From NCBI GenBank assembly GCA_023415635.1, contig JAEZJV010000026.1, forward strand, positions 1 through 21,554: a stretch of 21,554 nt of DNA, written 5' to 3'. Each line of letters starts with the position of its first letter. Position 1 is the stretch's first letter. A program made the translations under genes and the position numbers. Source of the DNA: Bacillota bacterium. GTDB lineage: Bacteria > Bacillota > Clostridia > Lachnospirales > Lachnospiraceae. A model generated the notes under the pieces. The model was not told where the DNA came from. It saw only the letters and a list, made by a program, of their open reading frames with translations, and ran no database searches. Positions 1-7,346 of the stretch are shown piece after piece.

Positions 1-1
1 A

Positions 2-187
2 TATCATCAGGCTAAAGTTGTTTGCAACTGCGGTAACGAATTTGTAACAGGATCAACCAAGGAAGATATCCACGTAGAAATCTGCTCCAAGTGCCATTCA
101 TTCTATACAGGACAGGTTAAGGCAGCTACAACTCGTGGTGCAATTGATAAATTCAACCGTAAGTATGGTTTAAGCCAGGATAAATAA
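2..187 (+). CDS. rpmE: 50S ribosomal protein bL31, C-terminal part (5' end outside the window)
   Basis: The reading frame is open from the first bases and ends at TAA 185-187, giving about 61 residues; only the first few residues lie upstream of the window. Two cysteine pairs, CNC near the start and CSKC after HVEI, match the zinc-binding (C+) form of bL31, and the end DKFNRKYGL is the usual bL31 C-terminus. bL31 is a large-subunit protein that helps bridge the two ribosomal subunits. The zinc-bound form is the one normally made when zinc is sufficient. It sits just upstream of a DUF1385 gene, prmC and prfA, an order common in Clostridia, but a terminator separates it from them. Confidence 0.95.
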   Translation, partial: YHQAKVVCNCGNEFVTGSTKEDIHVEICSKCHSFYTGQVKAATTRGAIDKFNRKYGLSQDK

Positions 188-245
188 TGAATAACAGAAG
201 TAATTTTGTTATATCAGCGTAAAGACAATAGAACGTTAAAAATTG

Positions 246-275
246 GGTTGAGGTATACTTCCTCAGCCTATTTTT
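246..275 (+). terminator. Rho-independent terminator after rpmE
   Basis: An 8-bp stem, GGTTGAGG (246-253) with CCTCAGCC (261-268), has one G-T pair, a 7-nt loop and a T run at 271-275. It probably ends the rpmE transcript. I see no convincing promoter in the remaining 110 bases before the DUF1385 gene. Confidence 0.8.
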
Positions 276-388
276 AAATAATAATTATTTATTGGATTGA
301 TATATAAATCATTGTTTCATATCAGGATACAGATTGATCTGACGGAAGCTGAAGACAGAATACAATGAAAGAGAAAGGTTCGGGTGCT

Positions 389-1903
389 ATGATGAAACCA
401 TCAGGAATTGGGGGCATGTCCGTAATGGAAGGCGTAATGATGAAGAATAAAGACGTCTACGCCGTCGCAGTACGAAAGCCGGATAAGGAGATTACAATTG
501 AGATAAATAAGCATAAGGACTTCTCTGATAAGGTAAAGCTTTTCAAGCTGCCTATATTCAGAGGGATGTTAGCCTTTGTGGATTCCTTAGTTATTGGTGT
601 TAAGGTTTTAAATTATTCCTCCAGCTTCTTTGAAGAAGAGGAGGAGGCCCAGAACACGAAAAAGTACCAGAAGAGCAAGAGTAAGGATACCGGGACCGAT
701 TTTGAAGTAGAGGAAGTCACCGCAGTTCAGGGCAGTGATAGTAATGAAATAGGTAAAGAGAAGGCTAACAAGGAGCCCGCGAAGAAGGAGGAGAACTCCA
801 ATGCGTTGCTCATGGTAATCGCGGTATTGATCTCCATTGCTATGTCCGTGGCTCTTTTTATGGTTCTTCCTGTACTGGTAACAAACCTGTTTGCTAAGGT
901 CATTACTAATCATTATTTACTCGCTTTTATTGAGGGTGTCGTACGTCTTGCAATTTTTATCGGATATATTATACTCGCTTCTCAGATGAATGAGATTAAA
1001 AGAGTATTCATGTACCATGGAGCAGAACACAAGACGATCAACTGTATCGAACATGGATATGAGCTAACCGTGGAAAATGTAAAATGGCAGTCCAAGCAGC
1101 ATAAACGCTGCGGAACCAGTTTCATGCTACTGGTGGTATTGATCAGCTTACTGTTCTTTATGATTATTCCGAGCGGAACCCTGCTATGGAGAATAGTATC
1201 CAGAATTATCCTGGTTCCGTTTATTGCAGGGATATCCTATGAATTTATCAGGCTTGCTGGGAAGAGTGAGAGTAAGGTGGTTAATGTATTAAGCCAGCCC
1301 GGCTTGTGGATGCAGGGACTAACCACCAGAGAGCCGGATACTTCCATGATAGAAGTTGCAATCAAATCTGTAGAGGCTGTTTTTGACTGGAGAGCCTTCC
1401 TTGAAGAATACAGTGAGGATACAACGGTTGTAAAACCGGTTAATGGAAATCCTCAGGAAACAAAGGCAAAGACTAATGTAAAACATAATCCGAAGGGATC
1501 AAAGCCGCAGCTCTCCAATAAGACGAATGGTAAATCCGCTAAAGTAAAGCAGAGTATTGTACAGAGTGACTCAAAGCCTGTTCAGGAGTTAAATAAGCAA
1601 GCTACTCCTGCAAAAAAAGCGACTGATCTAAAGGAAACAAAGGAAGTAAGCGCTGCAATCGAAGAAGCCTCTGTTAAAGCTCACAGCGAGGTAAAAGCGT
1701 CGGTCGGAGGACTTGCTTATACCGGAACGGTAGAGGCTGATGAGAAACACGTAAATCTACATGCTAGCCAGATTGGACGGAATAAGGGAATTGCACCAGT
1801 GACCATTAAGCCAAATCTCAAATTGAGATCTGATGAAGAGGATGATGACATCTTAATGGCATTGGACAAATATTTTGATGAGGGCCATAAGGGTGAGGAT
1901 TAA
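389..1903 (+). CDS. DUF1385 family membrane protein with long charged C-terminal tail
   Basis: This is a member of the DUF1385 (YqhQ-like) family, whose biochemical role is unknown. The N-terminus KPSGIGG...VMEGVMM is the family signature. About four hydrophobic segments lie near residues 138-168, 175-197, 243-262 and 268-285, and the conserved HGAEHK (about 210-215) and CGTSF lie between the second and third. An acidic/lysine-rich linker at about 80-138 precedes the first membrane segment. The family fold appears to end near residue 340 (WMQGLTTREP region). A further 160 or so residues rich in K, S, T, E and Q follow, making the protein about 504 aa against roughly 300-320 for typical members. 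An in-frame ATG at 365 has no ribosome site, whereas 389 has GAAAGG 10 nt upstream and begins exactly at the conserved motif; 392 is also possible. It lies upstream of prmC-prfA, as in many Clostridia. Confidence 0.85.
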   Translation: MMKPSGIGGMSVMEGVMMKNKDVYAVAVRKPDKEITIEINKHKDFSDKVKLFKLPIFRGMLAFVDSLVIGVKVLNYSSSFFEEEEEAQNTKKYQKSKSKDTGTDFEVEEVTAVQGSDSNEIGKEKANKEPAKKEENSNALLMVIAVLISIAMSVALFMVLPVLVTNLFAKVITNHYLLAFIEGVVRLAIFIGYIILASQMNEIKRVFMYHGAEHKTINCIEHGYELTVENVKWQSKQHKRCGTSFMLLVVLISLLFFMIIPSGTLLWRIVSRIILVPFIAGISYEFIRLAGKSESKVVNVLSQPGLWMQGLTTREPDTSMIEVAIKSVEAVFDWRAFLEEYSEDTTVVKPVNGNPQETKAKTNVKHNPKGSKPQLSNKTNGKSAKVKQSIVQSDSKPVQELNKQATPAKKATDLKETKEVSAAIEEASVKAHSEVKASVGGLAYTGTVEADEKHVNLHASQIGRNKGIAPVTIKPNLKLRSDEEDDDILMALDKYFDEGHKGED

Positions 1904-1997
1904 CCGAAGTGCGTTCAGTATAACACTCTCCTTATTCTTAACAGCTTACTTTGGCTACTGTAGGGATTAGGCAGCATGGTTGTTGATGAGGTCTAGG

Positions 1998-2828
1998 ATG
2001 AGCACATATAGGGAATTATTACAAGCGGGCCGTGTATTATTAAAACAGAAGGAGATAGCAGATGCTGATGCAGATGCATGGTATCTGTTGTCCCATATTT
2101 TCAAGATAAATAGGACAGATTTCCTCTTAAGGGGGGATCAGACTATTCCTACAGAGCTTGAGGAAGCTTATCTCAATGTACTGAATCTTCGGGCCAGGCA
2201 CATTCCGCTTCAGCATATTGTCGGCACACAAGAGTTCATGGGAATTGAATTTAATGTCAGCCCTGAGGTATTAATACCAAGGCAGGATACAGAGGTCTTG
2301 GTTGAGGAGGTCTTGAAGGTAGCAAAAGGCAGGAAGGTACTGGATTTATGTACCGGTTCCGGATGTATCATAATAAGTATTGCATGCCTTGGGGAACCGT
2401 CTAGGGCAGTTGGAGCAGATATCTCGAAAAAAGCATTGGAAATTGCGGCAGGGAATGTGAAGAAGAATGGAGTCTGTGTGGAGCTTTTTCAGAGTGACTT
2501 GTTCGAGAAAATTGCAGGAAGCTACGATATTATCGTATCTAATCCGCCTTATATCCCTACAAAGGATATTTATGAGCTTATGCCGGAGGTGCGGGAGCAT
2601 GAACCGATGCTTGCACTGGACGGTAGAGAGGACGGCTTGGAATTTTACAGGAGGATTTCTGCCGAGGCTTTTAGATACTTAAATAAAGGAGGTTTCATTT
2701 TTTATGAGATCGGATATAATCAGGGAGAAGCCGTGAAACAAATACTGCTTCGGGAGGGCTTTACCGATGTAATTATTAAAAAGGATTTAAGCGGGCTTGA
2801 CCGTGTGATATCTGCAAGAAGATCATAA
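1998..2828 (+). CDS. prmC: Peptide chain release factor N5-glutamine methyltransferase
   Basis: PrmC (HemK) uses S-adenosylmethionine to methylate the glutamine of the GGQ motif in release factors RF1 and RF2 in the cytoplasm. The 276-aa product has the N-terminal helical substrate-binding domain (about 1-75), the IPRQDTE motif (93-99), a Rossmann SAM-binding loop VLDLCTGSG (about 114-122) and the catalytic NPPY motif (182-185). The length is normal. Two earlier in-frame starts exist (TTG 1980 and ATG 1986), but GAGG at 1988-1991 is correctly spaced for ATG 1998, and MSTYRELL matches usual PrmC N-termini. Its substrate gene, prfA, follows after 44 bp, so coexpression is likely. Confidence 0.95.
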   Translation: MSTYRELLQAGRVLLKQKEIADADADAWYLLSHIFKINRTDFLLRGDQTIPTELEEAYLNVLNLRARHIPLQHIVGTQEFMGIEFNVSPEVLIPRQDTEVLVEEVLKVAKGRKVLDLCTGSGCIIISIACLGEPSRAVGADISKKALEIAAGNVKKNGVCVELFQSDLFEKIAGSYDIIVSNPPYIPTKDIYELMPEVREHEPMLALDGREDGLEFYRRISAEAFRYLNKGGFIFYEIGYNQGEAVKQILLREGFTDVIIKKDLSGLDRVISARRS

Positions 2829-2872
2829 TTTGTATTTTATATAAGCTGCCTTTTGGCAGGATGGAGGTTATT

Positions 2873-3946
2873 ATGTTTGATAAGTTAGAGGACCTTCTGG
2901 TTCGTTTTCGTGAAATTGAGGACGAGATGATGAGCCCCGACGTAGTAAATGATCAGAACAATTACAGGAAGCTTCGAAAGGAGCATTCCGAGCTTTCTGA
3001 AATTGTTGAGAAATATAAGGAATATAAGGCAACCCAGCATAGTATCGAGGAAAGTCTTGCCATGCTTGAGGAGGAGAGCGACGAAGAGCTTCGCGAGCTT
3101 GCGAAGGAAGAGCTTCAGGAATGTAAGCAGCGCCTTCCAAAGATTGAGGAGGAATTGAAGATACTGTTGCTGCCGAAGGACCCCAATGATGAGAAGAATG
3201 TTATCGTGGAAATCAGAGGCGGTGCCGGTGGCGATGAGGCTGCTTTATTTGCTGCTGAATTATATCGTATGTATGTTATGTATGCGGAACGCAATCATTG
3301 GAAGATCGATATGATGAACCTTAATGAGAACGGAATTGGCGGATATAAGGAAGTAATCTTCATGATTAACGGTAAGGGAGCCTATTCCAGATTGAAATAT
3401 GAGAGTGGGGTACACCGTGTACAGCGTGTTCCTGTGACTGAGTCCGGCGGGCGTATTCATACCTCGACTTCAACCGTAGCGATCATGCCCGAGGCGGAAG
3501 AGGTTGATATAGAATTGGATTTAAATGATTGTAAATTTGATGTATTCCGTTCCTCCGGTAACGGTGGCCAGTGTGTCAATACGACGGATTCTGCCGTTCG
3601 ATTGACCCATATCCCGACAGGTATCGTTATCTCCTGTCAGGACGAGAAGTCTCAGCTAAAGAATAAGGATAAGGCAATCCGTGTTCTACGCGCAAAGCTT
3701 TATGAGATAGAACTGGAGAAGGCTCAGAGCGCAGAGGCAGAAGCTAGAAAGAGCCAGGTAGGAACCGGTGACCGTTCCGAGAAGATCAGAACCTATAACT
3801 TTCCCCAGGGTCGTGTGACCGACCACCGAATTAACCTTACCATTTACCAGATTGATAAGGTTATGAACGGTGATCTCGATATCCTTTTTGACAGCCTGAT
3901 TGCAGCCGATCAAGCAGCTAAGCTGGCAAACATGAATAACGAGTGA
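2873..3946 (+). CDS. prfA: Peptide chain release factor 1
   Basis: RF1 recognises UAA and UAG stop codons in the ribosomal A site and triggers peptide release. The 357-aa product is full length. It has the RF1-type codon-recognition tripeptide P-V-T in RVPVTESGG, the HTSTSTVAIMPE stretch, and the GGQ peptidyl-hydrolysis motif at residues 231-233, the target of the PrmC encoded just upstream. An ATG at 2861 is in frame, but the GGAGG at 2863-2867 lies inside that extension and is well placed for ATG 2873, whose product begins MFDKLEDL as expected. A small hairpin (CTGCC 2846-2850 with GGCAG 2855-2859, TTTT loop) sits 3 nt before the ribosome site and has no T run, so it is not a terminator. 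The residue after GGQ is Cys, where His or Ser is more usual. Confidence 0.97.
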   Translation: MFDKLEDLLVRFREIEDEMMSPDVVNDQNNYRKLRKEHSELSEIVEKYKEYKATQHSIEESLAMLEEESDEELRELAKEELQECKQRLPKIEEELKILLLPKDPNDEKNVIVEIRGGAGGDEAALFAAELYRMYVMYAERNHWKIDMMNLNENGIGGYKEVIFMINGKGAYSRLKYESGVHRVQRVPVTESGGRIHTSTSTVAIMPEAEEVDIELDLNDCKFDVFRSSGNGGQCVNTTDSAVRLTHIPTGIVISCQDEKSQLKNKDKAIRVLRAKLYEIELEKAQSAEAEARKSQVGTGDRSEKIRTYNFPQGRVTDHRINLTIYQIDKVMNGDLDILFDSLIAADQAAKLANMNNE

Positions 3947-4010
3947 ATCGCTTGGTTAATCAGGTAAAAAGATGAATAAATTATCCTGCTCGGCGGATGA
4001 TGTGATTAAG

Positions 4011-4047
4011 AGACTTATATTAGTTTTTGACTGATATAAGTCTTTTT
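4011..4047 (+). terminator. Rho-independent terminator after prfA
   Basis: A 14-bp stem with one G-T pair (4011-4024 with 4030-4043) has a 5-nt loop and is followed by a T run at 4043-4047. It ends the DUF1385-prmC-prfA transcript. Confidence 0.9.
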
Positions 4048-4101
4048 GGTATGAAATCAATATACGATATCCGATAAGGAATGGGACTTAAGAATTACCG
4101 T

Positions 4102-4130
4102 TTGACAGGAATGTTCAGCAGAGATACAAT
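4102..4130 (+). promoter_or_regulatory. Sigma-A type promoter for the methyltransferase gene
   Basis: TTGACA (4102-4107), a 17-nt spacer and TACAAT (4125-4130) make a near-consensus housekeeping promoter. Transcription would begin near 4137, giving a leader of about 85 nt before the ATG at 4224. Confidence 0.85.
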
Positions 4131-4163
4131 AATAAGGATGGAAAGGCAAAACATTTAAACCAG

Positions 4164-4200
4164 ACCTTCCGGCACTCAAGGAGTACAGGAAGGTTTTATT
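4164..4200 (+). promoter_or_regulatory. Leader hairpin with trailing T-rich stretch, possible attenuator
   Basis: ACCTTCC (4164-4170) pairs with GGAAGGT (4188-4194). Inside it ACTC (4174-4177) pairs with GAGT (4181-4184). The bases that follow, TTTTATT, are T-rich but interrupted. The element lies wholly in the predicted 5' leader, between promoter and ribosome site, so premature termination or structural control is possible. The T run is weak, so function is uncertain. Confidence 0.5.
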
Positions 4201-4223
4201 ATAATTATGAAGGATAGGATTCT

Positions 4224-5027
4224 ATGAAGCCAAAACAGGTTATCAGCAGCTTAAATAATCCCCAGATGAAGAACCTCACCCTGCTGCAAAAGAAGGTAAA
4301 AGAGCGGGAGAAACAGGGAAGCTATGTAATAGAAGGAATTAAGATGTTTGAGGAGGCGAAGGAATTGGGGCTTCTTGTAAAAGCCTATGTTTCCGAAAGC
4401 TTTTACAGGGAGAAGATTGCTGAGAGACCGGAGTATTTTGATAAAGTGGATTATGAGCTTATTACGGATTCCGTACTGAAGGAGGTGTCAGATACAAAGA
4501 CGCCCCAGGGGATTATGGGGACGGTCAGAGCTTTGTACCATCAGCCGGAGGATTTATTAAAAGAGGAAAGAGCCTGCCTATTGTTACTGGAGGATATCCG
4601 CGACCCCGGTAATCTGGGTACGATGATAAGAGCCGCCGAAGGGGCGGGAATTACCGGAATAATAAGTAGTGCAGCCTCAGTAGATTTATATAATCCCAAG
4701 GTAATCCGTGCAACCATGGGTTCAATATACAGGGTTCCCTTCTGTCAGGTGGAGGATTTTTTTCAGATACTTCAACGGATCAAAGAGCAGGGAATTACCA
4801 TTTATGCTGCACACCTTCATGGGCTTCCCTATGATACGGAAGGAAGCTTCCGCAAGAAATGTGCATTTTTAATCGGTAACGAAGCCAATGGGTTGTCAGA
4901 GCAGGCAACCGCACAGGCAGACACCTTAATTAAGATACCCATGGAAGGCAAGGTGGAGTCCTTAAACGCTGCAGTTGCTGCCGCGATCCTGATGTATGAA
5001 GCGGCAAGACAGCGAAGAATTGATTAG
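4224..5027 (+). CDS. TrmH/SpoU-family RNA 2'-O-ribose methyltransferase
   Basis: This 267-aa protein belongs to the SPOUT (trefoil-knot) family, which moves a methyl group from SAM to the 2'-OH of a ribose in rRNA or tRNA. The N-terminal 100 residues, with ISSLNNPQMKNL and SYVIEGIKMFEEA, form the L30e-like RNA-binding domain seen in RlmB/TsnR-type enzymes. The SPOUT motifs follow: motif 1 around LEDIRDPGNLGTMIRAAEG (122-140, with the conserved N130 and R136), motif 2 IGNEANG (217-223), and motif 3 IPMEGKVESLNAAVA (238-252). The exact nucleotide target cannot be read from sequence; an RlmB-like 23S rRNA guanosine is plausible. AAGGA and AGGA sites precede the ATG. Its stop codon overlaps the ribosome site of the VTC gene, implying translational coupling. 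Confidence 0.9.
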   Translation: MKPKQVISSLNNPQMKNLTLLQKKVKEREKQGSYVIEGIKMFEEAKELGLLVKAYVSESFYREKIAERPEYFDKVDYELITDSVLKEVSDTKTPQGIMGTVRALYHQPEDLLKEERACLLLLEDIRDPGNLGTMIRAAEGAGITGIISSAASVDLYNPKVIRATMGSIYRVPFCQVEDFFQILQRIKEQGITIYAAHLHGLPYDTEGSFRKKCAFLIGNEANGLSEQATAQADTLIKIPMEGKVESLNAAVAAAILMYEAARQRRID

Positions 5028-5038
5028 GAGCGGAAGTG

Positions 5039-5797
5039 ATGGCATTTGAGGTTTTTAACAGAGCGGAGAAAAAATATATCATAACCGATGAAGTGTTTCG
5101 GACGTTGAGAACGAAGCTTGAGGAACACATGCTTCCGGATTCGTTTTGCAGGAGCAGCGAATTTTATACGATCTGCAATATATACTATGATACACCGGAT
5201 CATCAGCTTATAAGACGCTCCATCGAGAAACCGATTTATAAGGAGAAGCTGCGGCTTAGAAGCTATGGTATAGTCACTCCGAAGGATAAGGTTTATCTGG
5301 AGGTCAAGAAGAAATTCAATGGTTATGTCAATAAAAGACGCTGCTCCATGCAATTGGAGGAGGTCTGTCGATACATAGAGACTGGAAGGCGTTCGGAAGG
5401 AAAAAAAACATCTACAGAACAGGTACTCAAAGAAATTGATTTTATGCTGAAGCGATACCCGGAGCTGGCCCCTACCCTTTATCTTTCCTATGATAGAATT
5501 GCCTTATATGGAAATGAAAAAGCTGATTTCAGAGTCACCTTTGATACCAATATCAAAACAAGACGCTATGAACTGGGGCTTGATCAGGGAATTTACGGAG
5601 AACTTCTGCTTCCGCCTGGAATCTGGGTTATGGAAGCAAAGACAAATCGAGCAATACCCTATTGGTTTACCAGGCTGTTGTCCGAATATCAGATTTATCC
5701 GGACAATTTTTCGAAATACGGAGCAGAATATCGACGGGCTTTGCAACGCGGTGAGCTTTCTATGCCGTCAAGCGGTCAAAATAGAATGTGCGTATAG
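5039..5797 (+). CDS. VTC-domain (polyphosphate polymerase-like) protein
   Basis: This is a 252-aa bacterial protein of the VTC family, related to the tunnel-fold catalytic domain of yeast Vtc4, which makes polyphosphate from ATP. Basic and acidic residues typical of the tunnel are visible: RAEKKY (8-13), KEKLRLRSY (68-76), YLEVKKK (86-92), YDRIA (151-155), R165/D169 and MEAK (198-201). The end, LLSEYQIYPDNFSKY, is typical of bacterial members. Bacterial VTC proteins are seldom characterised and commonly sit next to DUF4956 proteins, as here (12-bp gap). A GTG at 5036 is also in frame, but ATG 5039 is better spaced from AGGAG (5026-5030). That site overlaps the upstream stop codon. The activity is inferred from the family, not shown. 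Confidence 0.85.
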   Translation: MAFEVFNRAEKKYIITDEVFRTLRTKLEEHMLPDSFCRSSEFYTICNIYYDTPDHQLIRRSIEKPIYKEKLRLRSYGIVTPKDKVYLEVKKKFNGYVNKRRCSMQLEEVCRYIETGRRSEGKKTSTEQVLKEIDFMLKRYPELAPTLYLSYDRIALYGNEKADFRVTFDTNIKTRRYELGLDQGIYGELLLPPGIWVMEAKTNRAIPYWFTRLLSEYQIYPDNFSKYGAEYRRALQRGELSMPSSGQNRMCV

Positions 5798-5809
5798 GAG
5801 GAAGCAGAA

Positions 5810-6505
5810 ATGTTTAATTCAAATCTAGAGGATGTCTCTATACAGGGGTTCAATGTTATCAGTATCGGGACGCTTCTGCTATGTATCGCAGTAGGGCTGA
5901 TCATCGGAGTTGTTATCACCGGAGCATATTTTATCATTACGCCAAGGCGGGAGCGTTCGGCAAGCTTTACCCTGAGTATGGTTATTCTGCCTGCGATTGT
6001 GGGTGTGGTAATTCTTCTGATTGGCGGTAATATTGCAAGAGCTTTCTCTATGGCAGGAATTTTTACGATTGTCAGATTTCGAAGTATACCGGGGGATGCT
6101 AAGGATATCTCATTTGTATTTCTTACAATGGCCACCGGTCTAGCAGTTGGCTTGGGTTATCTGTCCCTGGGTGTGGTTGTGGCTGTCCTGATCAGTTTTG
6201 CTATTATATTAGTCAGCAAGGCGCGGATTGGTCTTCCGAAGCATAAAGAGAAGAGTCTTCGGATCACTATTCCGGAGGACATGAATTATCAGGGGATTTT
6301 TGATGATTTGTTTTTGAAATATACCAGCTTTTGGGAAATGAAGAAGATAAGAACAAGTAACATGGGTACTCTTTTCGAATTAACCTATGATATTGTTCTG
6401 AAGGATACTACGCTGGAGAAGGAATTCCTGGATGCAATACGCTGCAGGAACGGAAATCTTCAAATAGCATTGTCTGTGAAGGAAGGAAAAGATCAGCAGC
6501 TATAA
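5810..6505 (+). CDS. DUF4956 family membrane protein
   Basis: This 231-aa protein matches the DUF4956 family, whose function is unknown. Hydrophobic segments lie near residues 17-40, 53-74 and 100-136 (probably two close helices). The conserved block ARAFSMAGIFTIVRFRSIP leads into the last membrane region. A soluble C-terminal domain of about 90 residues begins after KARIGLPKHKEK and is presumably cytoplasmic. The start ATG has AGGAGG overlapping the end of the VTC gene, so the two proteins are probably made together. DUF4956/VTC pairs, often with a CotH-type kinase, recur in bacteria; no CotH gene is present here. It may anchor or regulate the VTC enzyme at the membrane, but this is inference. 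Confidence 0.85.
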   Translation: MFNSNLEDVSIQGFNVISIGTLLLCIAVGLIIGVVITGAYFIITPRRERSASFTLSMVILPAIVGVVILLIGGNIARAFSMAGIFTIVRFRSIPGDAKDISFVFLTMATGLAVGLGYLSLGVVVAVLISFAIILVSKARIGLPKHKEKSLRITIPEDMNYQGIFDDLFLKYTSFWEMKKIRTSNMGTLFELTYDIVLKDTTLEKEFLDAIRCRNGNLQIALSVKEGKDQQL

Positions 6506-6547
6506 GGATAGATTTATGAATAATCCATGTAATTAATTACATAATAT

Positions 6548-6601
6548 AAATGTCATGATGCAGGATAAGAAAAGGAAATCATTCTGTAGCATGACATTTT
6601 T
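6548..6601 (+). terminator. Rho-independent terminator after the DUF4956 gene
   Basis: AAATGTCATG-A-T-G-CAG (6548-6563) pairs with CTGTAGCATGACATTT (6584-6599) with two mismatched positions. The loop is 20 nt and the stem ends in a T run reaching 6601. Confidence 0.85.
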
Positions 6602-6672
6602 ACGTTTATGGATCTATTTTTATAATAAGGCGGAAGCTAGATTAAAATATGATTAGAAGACTGATGGTTCTG

Positions 6673-6700
6673 TTGTATACAAATGCACTTATGGTAAAAT
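6673..6700 (+). promoter_or_regulatory. Probable promoter for the NfeD-like gene
   Basis: TTGTAT (6673-6678), a 16-nt spacer and TAAAAT (6695-6700) preceded by TGG give an extended -10 type promoter, placed after the terminator of the previous operon and about 30 nt before the TTG start. Confidence 0.55.
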
Positions 6701-6733
6701 ATAGAATATCAAACAACGGAAGGAGGAATTGAG

Positions 6734-7168
6734 TTGACGAATTCGATTTATTGGCTCCTTATTCTTGCGGTTTTAATCCTGATAGAAATAATTGCTTTGA
6801 ATCTGACTACAATATGGTTCGCAGCCGGAGCTCTATTGGCCTTTGTCCTGTCCCTATTTTATGACAGTCTGGTTTTGGAACTCCTTCTTTTCCTGGTAGG
6901 ATCCCTAGCCCTGTATTACTTTATCAGGCCTGTGATTTTGCGATATTTTAATCCCAAAAAAGTGAAAACGAATTATGAAGGGGTCATCGGTAAGAATGGT
7001 CTTGTTAACATTACAATAGATAATAGTAACGGAACAGGTAAGGTCACGGTAGACGGACAGGAATGGTCGGCAAGGTCCTTTGAGGGGAGTATCATTGAGG
7101 AAGGCTCCGAAGTAAGAATACATGCGATATCAGGAGTTAAGCTGCTTGTCAGTAAAATTAAAGGATAA
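6734..7168 (+). CDS. NfeD-like membrane protein
   Basis: This 144-aa protein has two or three N-terminal membrane helices (about residues 4-22, 24-43 and 46-64) followed by a C-terminal OB-fold domain (about 75-144). The pattern GVIGKNGLV...GKVTVDGQEWSARSFEG...IEEGSEVRIHAISGVKLLV is typical of NfeD C-terminal domains. NfeD proteins partner with SPFH/stomatin-type proteins in membrane organisation and proteolysis. The usual stomatin partner gene is absent from this window, so this is a solitary NfeD1b-like copy. Translation uses TTG: AAGGAGG at about 6720-6726 is ideally spaced for 6734 and no ATG is available nearby. Confidence 0.85.
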   Translation: MTNSIYWLLILAVLILIEIIALNLTTIWFAAGALLAFVLSLFYDSLVLELLLFLVGSLALYYFIRPVILRYFNPKKVKTNYEGVIGKNGLVNITIDNSNGTGKVTVDGQEWSARSFEGSIIEEGSEVRIHAISGVKLLVSKIKG

Positions 7169-7189
7169 TATATACAAATAATTGCTATT

Positions 7190-7215
7190 AAGAAAAAATT
7201 AAGATTTTTCTTCTT
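7190..7215 (+). terminator. Weak A/T-rich terminator-like hairpin after the NfeD-like gene
   Basis: AAGAAAAAAT (7190-7199) can pair with ATTTTTCTT (7204-7212) with one bulged A, and is followed by CTT. It is purely A/T-rich apart from the G-C pair, so termination would be inefficient. Confidence 0.4.
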
Positions 7216-7230
7216 GATTAAGAAGGCCTG

Positions 7231-7258
7231 TTGATATATTATTATGCTAGTTTATTAA
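7231..7258 (+). promoter_or_regulatory. Possible promoter for the LtaS-like gene
   Basis: TTGATA (7231-7236), a 16-nt spacer and TATTAA (7253-7258). The start of transcription would fall just before the palindrome at 7270-7288. Confidence 0.45.
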
Positions 7259-7269
7259 AAGGTAGGAGT

Positions 7270-7288
7270 GCGTACCCTTTGGGTACGC
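7270..7288 (+). repeat. Perfect 8-bp inverted repeat in the leader of the LtaS-like gene
   Basis: GCGTACCC (7270-7277), TTT, GGGTACGC (7281-7288). It could be a 5'-end RNA hairpin, a weak terminator (only TATATTT follows), or an operator for a dimeric repressor. It lies about 60 nt upstream of the start codon and just downstream of the predicted -10. Confidence 0.7.
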
Positions 7289-7346
7289 TATATTTAAGAC
7301 TGGTGTGCCGGTGTTGACCGGTTACTCTGGCTTGCAGGGGATGGTT

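Noticed and set aside
608..913. 101-codon minus-strand frame inside the DUF1385 gene
   Set aside because: It is antisense to a well-supported coding region and has no ribosome site; its hydrophobic look follows from the opposite strand's composition.
2846..2859. Small CTGCC-TTTT-GGCAG hairpin between prmC and prfA as a terminator
   Set aside because: No T run follows and it stops 3 nt before the prfA ribosome site. It may influence translation but is not a terminator.
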